Below are positions 10,923 through 21,044 of a DNA stretch of 64,000 nucleotides, in pieces. The position numbers were made by a program, and so were the translations under genes. Within the stretch, counting starts at the first letter, position 1. Each line of letters starts with the position of its first letter. The notes under the pieces are model-generated. The model saw nothing but the letters and a program-made list of their open reading frames with translations. It was not told where the DNA came from and made no database searches. Location: contig NC_061863.1 of NCBI RefSeq assembly GCF_907164915.1, forward strand, positions 10,479,882 to 10,543,881. Direction: 5' to 3'. The stretch comes from Impatiens glandulifera (taxonomy: Eukaryota > Streptophyta > Magnoliopsida > Ericales > Balsaminaceae).

Positions 10923-12065
10923 ATGAATTCAAAGACTTTGATAGTTGTAATAATAGCCTTCATAATGGTTTCACCTTCATTCGGACAAGATTTTTGGTCA
11001 CCTTTCTTTTCACCACGCAAACCTCTACCTCCACCTTTCTATTCACCACGCAAACCTCCACCTCCACCTCCACCTCCATCACCCAGTCCTGATCAGTCGC
11101 CAATATTACCCAGTCCTGATCAGTCGCCAATATTACCCAATCCTCAATCGCCATTATTACCCAATTATCCTCAATCGCCGCCTTCACCACCCAATCCTCC
11201 ACCTCCACCTTTCTTTTCACCACGCAAACCTCCACCTCCACCTTTCTTTTCACCACGCAAACCTCCACCTCCACCACCATCACCCAGTCCTGATCAGTCG
11301 CCAATATTACCCAGTCCAGATCAGTCGCCAATATTACCCAATCCTCAATCGCCATTATTACCCAATTATCCTCAATCGCCGCCTTCACCACCCAATCCTC
11401 CACCTCCACCTTTCTTTTCACCACGCAAACCTCCACCTCCACCTTTCTTTTCACCACGCAAACCTCCACCTCCACCACCCAGTCCTGATCAGTCGCCAAT
11501 ATTACCCAATCCAGATCAGTCGCCAATATTACCCAATTATCCTCAATCGCCGCCATCACCACCCAATCCTCAATCGCCATTATTACCCAATTATCCTCAA
11601 TCGCCGCCATCACCACCCAATCCTCAATCGCCATCACCACCCAATCTTCAATCGCCATTATTACCCAATCCTCCATCGCCGCCACCACCCAGTCCTACAC
11701 AATCGCCACCACCACCCAATCCTCCATCGCCATTATTACCCTATCCTCAATCACCACCATCACCCATAAGTCAATGGCCTTTTTTACCCTATCATAATTC
11801 GCTACCACCAGTACCCAATCCTCAATCACCATTTTTACCTACCTTCTCATCTCTTTGCGTGTACGCAATTTCCCGATTCAGTTATTATTCATGTATAGGG
11901 GAAATTTACAATGGAATATTCAATAGAACACCTGTCCGTGTATATTGTTGTGATGCTATCACATATTTCAATAAAGTATGCTACCCAAACCGCAGTCCAC
12001 CTTATGTTCTCCAACAGCTTCCCGATTTTCTCCGCAGCAATGCACATGCAACTCCGCCCTTCTGA
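10923..12065 (+). CDS. Secreted proline-rich protein with C-terminal prolamin-like domain
   Basis: This is an intronless 380-codon gene. Residues 1-21 form a signal peptide (MNSKTLIVVIIAFIMVSPSFG). Residues about 25-305 are proline-rich, built from blocks such as FFSPRKPPPPP, SPDQSPILP and NYPQSPPSPPNP, resembling extensin-like wall proteins without the usual SPPPP-Tyr cross-link pattern. Residues 307-373 match the prolamin-like/ECA1-type domain, with Cys at 312, 324, 342-343 (CC) and 353. The sixth cysteine of that family near the C terminus is not visible. Members are secreted, often in reproductive tissue, so a wall or extracellular role is inferred. Paralogs lie at 39601-39990 (-) and 55365-60740 (split). 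The start is supported by the conserved leader in all copies. Confidence 0.8.
   Translation: MNSKTLIVVIIAFIMVSPSFGQDFWSPFFSPRKPLPPPFYSPRKPPPPPPPPSPSPDQSPILPSPDQSPILPNPQSPLLPNYPQSPPSPPNPPPPPFFSPRKPPPPPFFSPRKPPPPPPSPSPDQSPILPSPDQSPILPNPQSPLLPNYPQSPPSPPNPPPPPFFSPRKPPPPPFFSPRKPPPPPPSPDQSPILPNPDQSPILPNYPQSPPSPPNPQSPLLPNYPQSPPSPPNPQSPSPPNLQSPLLPNPPSPPPPSPTQSPPPPNPPSPLLPYPQSPPSPISQWPFLPYHNSLPPVPNPQSPFLPTFSSLCVYAISRFSYYSCIGEIYNGIFNRTPVRVYCCDAITYFNKVCYPNRSPPYVLQQLPDFLRSNAHATPPF
11041..11700 (+). repeat. Internal ~200-bp tandem repeat in the proline-rich gene
   Basis: The string acccagtcctgatcagtcgc starts at 11081, 11282 and 11477, giving in-frame periods of 201 and 195 bp (67 and 65 codons). Each unit carries one or two SPDQSPILP blocks, a YPQSPPSPP block and FFSPRK blocks. 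Both periods are multiples of three, so unit gain or loss leaves the reading frame intact. Length polymorphism between individuals is expected. Confidence 0.8.
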
Positions 12066-12260
12066 ATTTTAAACCGACAATTTATTAAATTCAATTTGGG
12101 ATGTTGTTTCATATGCTAGTTTGGTATCTATTTGAGGAGGATGCCAAGCAGTGCCTTGTTTCTTCCATCCTTCCATTATATTTGATACAAATAAAACAAT
12201 ATAATAAAATAAATAACTTTTTAAAGTTTCAATTGATAAATATATTATTTGTTTAAATGT
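12066..12260 (+). other. Conserved 3' flank of the prolamin-like gene family
   Basis: The sequence after the stop (ttcaatttgggatgttgttt ... gaggaggatgcca ... gatacaaataaaa) is shared with the segments after 17050 and 60735, and with the minus-strand paralog at about 39475-39600. It is probably the 3' untranslated region. In the plus-strand copies a long (TA)n tract follows within a few hundred bases, so the flank and the microsatellite were duplicated together. Confidence 0.6.
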
Positions 12261-12332
12261 TTTATTAAAAGGTATAGTTAAGATTAAAATAGAGAGATAA
12301 ATATTTTAATCTATTTTAAAAAATAAATAAAT

Positions 12333-12439
<107 letters not shown>

Positions 12440-12934
12440 GTGATAATATTTTTTATAAAATTAATTTTATATGAATTATTTTTTATTTTTTCTCATCTTA
12501 ATTTATTTTTATATTATATATATTTAAATATATACATTTAAATATATATATATATATATATAATTAAAATATATAAATAGAGTAGAGTACAATTAAAATA
12601 TTAGTTTATATATTAAAAATAAAAAAATAATTATATATATGATGCTTATAAAATAGAGTAAATAAAAAATTATATTAACGAGAGAAAAAAAGTATATATA
12701 AATTTTTAGAAGATAACTTGACTTCATATAGAAAAACTAATTAGTAAAACAAATTAATATAAATTGATTGTGGTAACATAAAAAAACATATAAAATTTGT
12801 TATTTTTTCAGTTACTCATTTATTCCCACATTCTCTCCTAAATTCTCTTTTTATATAAAGCATGGTAGTTTAAAACCACCACACAAAAACCAAACCGAAT
12901 TGCCTCTTTTGGGACGGTTTTTTCCCTAAACTTA

Positions 12935-13329
12935 ACGGGGATGGTATTTGTGTTCCCGACCCGCTCCGATCTTATCCCGATTATGCCTCGAACACTATAA
13001 ACACAATTAAATATATTATAAATATATTAAATGACCAACATATTTATGTATTTACTATATTTTATAAGAGTGATAAGTTTATTTCTTTATAATAATATAA
13101 AATTTCAATGTACTACAATATATATTATATTAAAAATTGTTTATAAAATTTTATTATATAATATTTCTTATGTTTTTATAAAATATTTTATTAACGGTGT
13201 CCCGTGGGGATTCTCCGAAACCGAACAAAACCGAACGGGGCGGAGATGATAATAAAAAAATCTCCAAAAAAAATGGAACGAGATGGTAAATGCATTTCTC
13301 GACCCGAACCACCCCATTCCCATCCTTAA
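12935..13329. mobile_element. Diverged hAT-like element (no clear target duplication)
   Basis: The left arm (taacggggatggtatttg, then cccgacccgctccg) and right arm (gaccacccg-like strings ending cattcccatcctta) resemble the ends of the element at 5261-6000 and are loosely inverted. A second GC-rich arm lies at 13196-13250. No matching 8-bp flank was found, so boundaries are approximate. Confidence 0.4.
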
Positions 13330-16300
13330 TATTAGATAATATTTTTAACAGACATAGAGGATACAACATTAAAATTATTTGAGTGTAAACAAATATCAAG
13401 CTCAAAATAATGCTGAAAAAAATAAGTTTATACACATGAATACATATTTTATGGATTTTAATTTAAAATCAATTGGCTAGAAAGTACTCTTTGATAAGCG
13501 AACAATTTTTAAAAATTAAATTACTTTTAATTAATTTAAATAAAAAACAAAACTTTTTTTTGATCAAATCTTAATTTAATTCATCAATAAAAAATACATG
13601 TTTATTTAAAATTTTTACTTCAAACATGATTTTATAAATCGCACTTAATGTAGTCTTGACATCAAGCTGTTCAACCTCAAGATCCATACAAGCAGCTAGA
13701 CTTAACACCACCTGGATAGAAGTCATCTTCATTACCGGTGAGAAAATCTCATCATAATCGATTCCATGCCTCTGGCCAAAACCTTTGACAACCGGCCTAG
13801 CCTTGAATTTTGTCTTGCTATCATCACATTCTTGCTTGATCTTGTACACCCATTTATTTTGTAATATTTTTCTGTTCTCTGGTCTTTCAACTAGATCATA
13901 TGTGCCATTTTTCAGCAATGACTTCATCTCTTCATCCATGACAGCTAGAAATTCTTTCTTATGAGCATCCTCAAGAGCCTCCTTATAGTATATAGGCTCC
14001 CCACAATCAGTTAGAAGGACATACTCTGTAGCAGGGTACTTATAACTTGATCTTTTCTCCCTAGTAGACCTTCTAAGTACCTCTATTTGTTGATTCTGTT
14101 GATTTACATCTTTTTGCTGAACTTCAAAATCAGCCTCAATATTATCACCAAGATCAGTTGTTGTATCATTTCCATGGCCTATAGCTTGACCCTAAGGAAC
14201 ATCATCATCATTATCTGAGTCTGAAGCTACATGTGGCCTTGTCTCCTCAATATCACGAGACAGCTCAAGAACAGAAAGATCACGTATGTATGCATCAAGT
14301 TTTTCAATATCTTCAAAATTCTCAATAGTCTGATCTTCAATGAATACCGCATCTCGGCTTCTCAAAACCTTCTTGTCAACTGGGTCATAACACCTGTATC
14401 CCCACTTTTCATCACCATACCCCAAAAATATGAATTGCCTGGTGTTTGCATCTAGCTTAGAACTCTCGTCTTTTGGAACATGCACAAAAGCTCTACAACA
14501 AAAAACACGTAAATAGTCATAATTAACATCTTTACCTGACCAGACGCTTTCTACACACTTATTATTCAATGGCTTGGAGGGAGAACGATTAATCACATAC
14601 ACTGCAGTACTCATGGCTTCAGCCCTGAAATGCTTAGCCAACTTGGCATGGGAGAGCATACTCCTCATTCGTTCCAACATTGTTCTGTTCATCCTCTTTG
14701 CCACACCATTTTGTTGTGGAGTCTTGGGCACAGTTTGTTCATGTCGAATACCCTGCTCTTTGCAATAATCATCAAATGAGCCTATGTACTCTCCCCCATT
14801 ATCTGACTGCACCCTCATCAGTTTTCTTCATGTCTCTCTTTCAACCAGCTTGTGAAAGACCTCAAACCTTGCTGCAACCTCGTCCTTGGACTTTATAGCA
14901 TAGGCCCAAACCTTCCTAGATGTACCGTCTATGAAGGTTACAAAATAGGAAGCACCGCCTATGGATTTAATCTTCATAGGACCATAAACATCTGTATGGA
15001 CCAATTCAATGACATTCTTTTTCAGTTCAAATTTTGACTTACTGAAGGAGACTCTGTTCTGCTTACCTTTCAAGCAATGCTCACAATTTTCAAGATGAGC
15101 ATCCTTGAGATTCAGCAACTCATTTCTCTTGATCAAAACATTCAGCCCCTTTTCACTAATGTGACCCAGTCTCTTGTGCCACAACTCAGAGGATGACTCC
15201 ATTAAAATAGAATATGTTGCATCATAAACAATTTTCAAATTTGTCTTGTATAAGGAACAACATTTCTTACCTCGTGCAACAACCAATGAACCCTTGCTTA
15301 GCTTCCATGCTCCACCACTGAAAACATTATGGTAGCCTCCATCATCAAGCTTACCTGCTGAAATCAAATTCATTCTCAAATCAGGAACATGTCTTACATC
15401 TCTCAATGTTAGGAAGCAACCCATGTTTGTCTCGATTCTAACATCACCAAGACCAACTATCTTGGACACACCACTGTTACCCATGCGAACCTCACTATAA
15501 TCACCAACTTTGTAGGACTGGAAGTAACCTTTGTGTGGAGTAATATGGAATGAGGCATCTGTGTCAACAATCCATGTTGTTTCATTTGAAGATGTGCTAA
15601 GACAAAAGTCTTGACAGTTAGAAGCATATGCCAATTCACTATCTGAAGCATAAGCAGATGTATCTGCACTCTGTTCTTTCTTTTCTCTGGGTTTTACTGT
15701 ACCATTCGCTTTATCATTTTTAAATTTCCAGTACTCGTTTTTCCAGTGACCCATTTTGCCACAGTAATGACAAGCACCATCCTTCTTTGGAGCTCTAGAC
15801 TTACTTCTAGACTTTCCCCTGCTCGAACCACTTATATTATCCTTTGATCTTCCTCTATCAGCCACCAACATATCAGATTTAGAGGGTTTATCCCCCTTTC
15901 GATTCTCCTCATCAAGTAAGGAACTGGTGACATATGCCATGTTAACTTTACCATTTGGTGCTGAGTTGCTGAGAGTGATAATAGGTGTCTCCCAACTTGC
16001 AGGCAAAGATCCAAGGACTAAAAGTGTTAGCACCTCATCATCAAAGTTTATCTTCATACTACTCAGCTGATTCAAAATATTTTGAAATTCATTCAAGTGC
16101 TCAGCAATTGATTTATTATCAATATACTTCAGATTCACCAGCCTTCGTACCAGTGCTGCTTTATTCCCTACTGACCTCCCAGCATAGAGATTTTCAAGTT
16201 TGCTCCACATACCATACGCCGTAGTCTCGTTCTCAACATGGTGCACAACATTTACACCAACCCAAGAACGAATAAAGCTGCAAGCCTTTCTATCTGTCTT

Positions 16301-16578
16301 TTTCCAATCAGTCTCTTTTGTAGTCTCAGGTCTAATACCCTCATTTTCAATTGCTTCATTCAAATCATCTGAAACTAACAAATCACTAATCATCAGTTTC
16401 TATTGCCTGTAGTTTGTACCATTCAGACTCACCATATCAGGTCTAGATTTCCCCATTATTACTGCCTTAACAACTGACAAAAACCCCAGCAAAGAAACCA
16501 ATTGATCTCTTCTATGAATTTCGCCAAATAACCAGCAGAGCACTCTGCTCCAATGTTAAAAAAGATAACCAATCAATA

Positions 16579-16592
16579 CTGCTCTAATACCA
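16579..16592 (-). promoter_or_regulatory. Primer binding site for tRNA-iMet (copia copy A)
   Basis: On the minus strand TGGTATTAGAGCAG follows the LTR after one or two bases. It matches the initiator-methionine tRNA 3' end used by copia elements, with one change in the usual TGGTATCAGAGC. The partner copy has TGGTATAAGAGCAG at 60257-60270. Confidence 0.8.
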
Positions 16593-16929
16593 CTGTTGGA
16601 TTTTGCAACAGCAAAACTATGGATCTTCTTAGAAATCAAACATGCTCTGCTCTCAAATGAAAGAAGTGATTACACTAGGAATGATTGAATTACTCCACAA
16701 TCAAAAGTTCCCCCAATCTTTCTATCTAGATCAACCAAAGAACAAGAAGAGGAAGAAGGAAACCAGAAACCCTAGATCTGTAATTCACTCTCTCTCAACT
16801 TTTCTATGTTATGAGAAAAATACCCAAAAAAGTATTTATACTCTAACCCGTTTTCATAAAAGAAAACCCTGACCCGTTTACCTGGAATTTAAAAAAAATC
16901 TGCCCGCAATGGCAAGTAAGACCTCAGCA
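16593..16929 (-). repeat. LTR of copia copy A
   Basis: The minus strand reads TG..CA-type ends in plus-strand form TGTTGGATTTTGC to CCTCAGCA. It matches the LTRs at 55737-56070 and 60271-60603. Only one LTR remains in copy A. Confidence 0.85.
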
Positions 16930-17060
16930 TATTTAAGGGAACACCTGTTAGTGTATATTGTTGTGATGCTATCACTTATTTCAATAATGTATGCTACCAA
17001 AATGGTAGTGCACCTTATGTCATCCAACAACTTCCTAATTTTCTTCGGCAGCAATTAAAT
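16930..17060 (+). pseudogene. 3' fragment of a prolamin-like gene (copy A)
   Basis: Directly after the LTR the sequence reads ...TPVSVYCCDAITYFNN, then VCYQNGSAPYVIQQLPNFLR and a stop, matching residues about 335-371 of the gene at 10923-12065. The 5' half of the gene is absent here. It is the duplicated counterpart of 60604-60740, so the retrotransposon insertion came before the segmental duplication. The CC pair and the next Cys are kept. Confidence 0.85.
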
Positions 17061-17249
17061 TCAATTTGGGATGTTGTTTCATATTCTAGTTTGGTATCAA
17101 ATGAGGAGGATGCCAATCAGTGCATTGCTTCTTCCTTCCATTACATTGATACAAATAAAATAAATTTATAAAATATTTAACTTTTTAAAATTTCAATTGA
17201 TAATTAAATATATTTGTTTAAATTTCTTATTAAAATATAAATAGATAAG

Positions 17250-17252
<3 letters not shown>

Positions 17253-17324
<72 letters not shown>
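17253..17324. repeat. (TA)n/(TG)n microsatellite in copy A
   Basis: Alternating TA runs to about 17312, followed by a short gtgtgtgtgt run that copy B lacks at 60992. It is useful for telling the two copies apart. Confidence 0.85.
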
Positions 17325-17329
17325 ATTGG

Positions 17330-18640
17330 AGACAATCAAAACTGAAATAAATAAATAAATTTTTAAGAAGATTCCAAATTAAATAAATATGAAAAACAAT
17401 TCAAAAGATAATAAAATTATGTAAACAAACAATAATTTTGTCAAGTTGTCATATTATATAAAAGAATATTAATTATCTTGTCATATATAACCCCTTTTAC
17501 GATTTTTAAAGTTTAAGGTGGTAAAGAGGACCTCATCTTCACGGTCTTATCTTTATTAGAAGTTTCTAGAACATTTTGATCTTAAATTGGAATTCGGTCG
17601 GAAAGGAATGGTAGAAGATCTCTTAGCTTTCCAATTCAATTCGGAATCACTAATTTTGGTCAAGAATTGAGCCATGAAGTATTTTTAGAAAAAAATGTGA
17701 CAAGTTGAATTATATTTAGAATTTTAAAAAACATGACCAAATGAAGAAAACTCTTCAGGTGTTCTTCTTCTGCCCATAATCCGGTGAGCATCTAATAAAG
17801 ACTTGGCGGACTTGCAAGGAAGGTGATGAAGTAGCTAGCCAAAATTCGAATTTTCTGCTTTTTTTTATTTTTAATTTGATTTCAGGAGGATTTTTTTTAA
17901 AAAAAATGTAAAATATAATATTATATTCAAAATTTACCGTTTTCTATCCTAATTTGTGGCAAAAGTCGCTTTTAATTAATCCAAAATGGGGCCTAAAAGA
18001 GCGTTTTTAGTAAATCACAATATTATATTTAAAATTCACTATTTTTGGCTAGTCATTGACAAGGTATAAGATTTTTCAAATTTTGAGTTTTTTAAAAAAA
18101 GTTGCGTTTTAATTAATCTGAAATAGGCCAAAAATAGTCCATTCGCGAGTTAATTATTTATTTTGAATCTTCTGATTTAACAATTAAGTATGATCATCAT
18201 ACTAGACTAAGTGCATTTATTTTAATATAGTTGGGGTGTAAAAATAGAGTGTCTACATAATGGACTATAAAGAGCTTTAACTTCCTTCTTCGTAAATTTG
18301 AAAAAAAATCAAAAAGCTTCGAAGATCCAACAATGGAGGAATGCCTTTGGGTCTTCTCCTTCCCTATTATTCTTCTCTATTCACTCTAGCTTTGATTATA
18401 AGATGGAAAAAAAGCGATCCTAGAGTTTCTTAATGGTAACAATCAAACAATAGTACAAATAAAGATTACAATTAATGTTCCCAATCTTTCATGTTATTTC
18501 CATATTCGCCTTGTAGGTAATGTTGTTTTCTTCCGTGTCCCTTTCCTCGCTCATACCTCACAAAAGGTGATTAAATTGCAGCAGATGATGATGCATTTAT
18601 GCTCTCATTGTTAAGTCTACCTCTGTATTAACATGTACTG
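17330..18640. other. Duplicated flank, no gene recognised
   Basis: This is shared with 61000-62300. It contains no long open frame and no recognisable domain. A string tagtaaatcacaatattat-type block occurs twice (about 17907 and 18009) within it. Unassigned. Confidence 0.5.
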
Positions 18641-18659
18641 ATCTGATAAAATGAATTCT

Positions 18660-20230
18660 TTTTCAGAATTTTAGAGTTTTTATCGATGTTTTTTCTACTT
18701 CAGTTTTGCGGGTTTGAGGATCAACAACCCTAGTTTTCTTCTCACTCTTATCCTTTTTTATTTATTTGCTTTCTTCTTTTGCGTGTTTCTCTTCCTTGTC
18801 TTCAGATTGAACTTCTTTAGCATCCTCTATTTTTTTAATTTCATTTATTTTTTACTTCTCTAATTCTTCTTTGCTTTCTTCTTCTGTATTTTCCTCAATT
18901 TTGTTCTTCTTTATCAGTGTCTTTGACTTCCACAATATGCTATTGTATTCTTGATTCTTCCGTTTCGTTTTCCTTTTTTTTCCGCTTCATGGACTTTCAG
19001 GATTTTATGCTCTCCCTCATTTGCTTTTGCACATTTATTACTAACATGTTGGAAAGTATTACAGAATAAATACTTGTTTGGTCTCAATTCATATGAGATT
19101 TCCATGATCGTGGGTTCTCCCTTCCTATCAATAATTGTCATGTTCTTTGACAATGTACTTTGAGAATACACTTAAATGCTTATTCTAGCAAAAGTAAGGT
19201 GTTCTCCTCCCTCTGTAATTGGATCCATATATAATGTTTTCCCCAATAGACTAGCAAAGTGACTTAGAGAATCTGCATTATATATATGTGCTAGGATGTT
19301 TCTAAGCTTGAACCATATTTGGGTTATTTCCTATGGTTTGTTTAGAAGGTTCAATTTTTCAGACCAACTCTTTAGCTTCATACAGTTGGATCCAATATAA
19401 ATATATCCAATTTTCAGAATATCATCCAAGTTTGTTCCCTTTTTGAATTGCAGAAAATAGAGATCATGGATGTTTGCAGAAACCTTCTCTTGTCCCTTTT
19501 GCTTCCATTGTTTCATTAGTGATTCTTTAGTGATTAGGAAAGACACACGGTTCTTTCTTGTGTAGTTTCCAATAACTAAATTTTCTCATTCTTTGACGCG
19601 TTTTTCCTCCACTTCAGTGGACAATTTAAATTTAAAAGGAGAGTTGAGAATCTCGAATTTTGTTTTAAAATCACCCAAGTAGATTTGACTTTTGTATGCA
19701 TGATCTTATGCTTTCTTTTCTATATCCTTTTTCCATACTTCATTTACCTTCCAACTGAAATTGATCCTAATAGTATAGGTCTTTGATTTTGGGGACTTTA
19801 TTAGCTCTCTCATTGTTCCACTGACCTGTTTACTATCTTTTCGTATTCTTCCTTCTTTAGTAGGTTCCAATTTTGAAGATAATGTATATTCAATTGGAAG
19901 GTTGTTTGTTGTATTTTCTCTCTGTTGAGCACAATCTCTTCTTTCTTTGAATGCATCAGTAGCTTTGTGATTTGATTTTTAAGCCCAAAGAGATTTGTTC
20001 TTTCGTTATACCCAACCTTCCATATTTCTTCTTCTTTCCCCTATTTTCTTCCTACATTTTCTTCAGAATTTTTATCACCAGTTTGTTCCTTACCTTTAAT
20101 GCATTCCTGTTTTTCCTAGATAATTTCTTTAACAATCAAATCAATTTTCTTTTCAACTGCCTCCCTTAAACCTTTCATCACAAATTCTTTAACTTCCTTA
20201 TTCTTATTTCTTTTATTTCTTCCCATTTTA
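18660..20230 (-). pseudogene. LINE (L1-type) ORF1 remains, copy A
   Basis: On the minus strand an ORF1 begins near 20228 (MGRNKRNKNKEVKEFV) and continues in broken frames. A DUF4283-type region at about 19546-19200 contains SWSEKLNLLNKP and, after a stop, IWFKLRNI. It ends in a zinc knuckle near 19060. Here the knuckle reads YLFCNTFQHVSNKC; the first Cys is replaced by Tyr, whereas copy B keeps it. A charged Lys/Glu-rich region follows to about 18700. No endonuclease or reverse transcriptase ORF2 follows, so the element is 3'-deleted rather than 5'-truncated. Several stops make it non-functional. Confidence 0.7.
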
Positions 20231-20342
20231 ATGAAATACATATCACAACAATAAAGTAGAGAAATTACAGTATAGGGTATACCATAAACCATAACTATTA
20301 CAAAATAGGGTAAACTATAAACCCTAACCTTACAGTCAAACT

Positions 20343-21040
20343 TTAAAAATGAATGAATGACCTAGCTCTTAGAGCTGATATCGTGTCGTTCGTGTCGATC
20401 GTGTTGATTGTGTAGATCGTGTGCACGTTCTTGATACAAGCGACCCTGAGCGACTAACAACTATGACCACAACAAGTGAACCACAATCGTGTCGATCATG
20501 TCATTCTTCCATTCGTGTCATTCGTGTTGATCGTGACGACCGTATTTTTGTGATTCTATACACTTTTCATAATCATGAAAACATGTTTTAGGTGTAAAGT
20601 CTTACATTTATAAAAATGTCCAATAATTCGTTTTGAATTAATCATCAATGTCCCTAGTAGAGTCGCTAGTTTTTGAATGTCTTAAAGTCGACTTTTTCTA
20701 AAAATGATTTTTTACTCGATGGCCAAAGTTTTGTGACTTGCCTTTTTCTCGAATCTCAGATGTAGGAATGAAGAACCAAAGTGGTGAGCTCGGCTCGAGT
20801 GCATTTGAAGAATAGTGTCAATTGTTTTGATACATTATATGACTTACCTTCCTCTCGAATCTCGTAAAACGAGGTGAGAAACAACTTACTCTAAAAGTGC
20901 CACACCTAAGAATGAGATGAGGAACCAAATATAGGATCTAGCAAAGTAGACATACTTGTAGTACGTTTAAGCGTCGTCACCTAATTTTCCTTCATGATAA
21001 ATTGGGAAAGAAAAATGTTTTATGTACAAACACATTGTAG
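20343..21040. other. Spacer with a gtgtcgatcgtg-type degenerate repeat
   Basis: At 20375-20555 short variants of cgtgtcgatcgtgttgat recur many times on a GC-richer background. The remainder to 21040 holds two copies of a ctcgaatctc block (about 20751 and 20856) but no recognisable gene. It may be the left subterminal region of the CACTA element, but no CACTA terminus was found. Confidence 0.4.
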
Positions 21041-21044
21041 ATAT

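Larger units (their letters stand above)
13652..16929 (-). mobile_element. Truncated Ty1/copia element (copy A): LTR, gag, PR, IN, start of RT
   Basis: On the minus strand the order is 5' LTR (16593-16929), tRNA-iMet primer site, gag, CCHC knuckle, protease, integrase and the first ~90 residues of reverse transcriptase. It then stops abruptly after ...EQLDVKT at about 13652. The RT 3' part, RNase H and 3' LTR are missing. Main frames are 16393-14828 (gag to integrase) and 14818-14192 (rest of integrase), with RT from 13939. Defects: gag has a TAG at 16400-16402, the zinc knuckle's last Cys is Tyr (NEYW), the protease triad reads D-T-D, and the integrase catalytic Glu is Lys (14696-14698). It cannot move by itself. 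Confidence 0.9.
13652..20342 (+). repeat. Segmental duplication, copy A (partner 57327-64000)
   Basis: From tcttgacatcaagctgttc onward this segment matches 57327-64000 base for base with scattered substitutions and small indels; identity is roughly 96-98% by eye in the parts I compared. It contains the truncated copia element, the 3' fragment of a prolamin-like gene, its (TA)n tract, about 1.3 kb of unassigned flank and the LINE ORF1 remains. The left edge cuts through the copia reverse transcriptase. The right edge cannot be defined because the partner runs off the window end. The copies are in direct orientation, about 43.7 kb apart. Confidence 0.9.

Noticed and set aside
10960..11688. Long open frame on the minus strand across the proline-rich gene (242 codons)
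   Set aside because: It is the antisense shadow of a low-complexity repeat, giving monotonous WVI/EDW strings; the plus-strand gene has signal peptide, promoter and domain.
12935..13329. 8-bp target duplication for the hAT-like element
   Set aside because: The flanking octamers cctaaact and atattaga do not match, so the element is kept only at low confidence.
13031..13435. Overlapping short ORFs on both strands
   Set aside because: They lie in AT-rich interior and arms of a diverged hAT-like element.
14231..16412. Several plus-strand ORFs opposite the copia genes
   Set aside because: Antisense shadows of gag, protease and integrase; no start context or homology.
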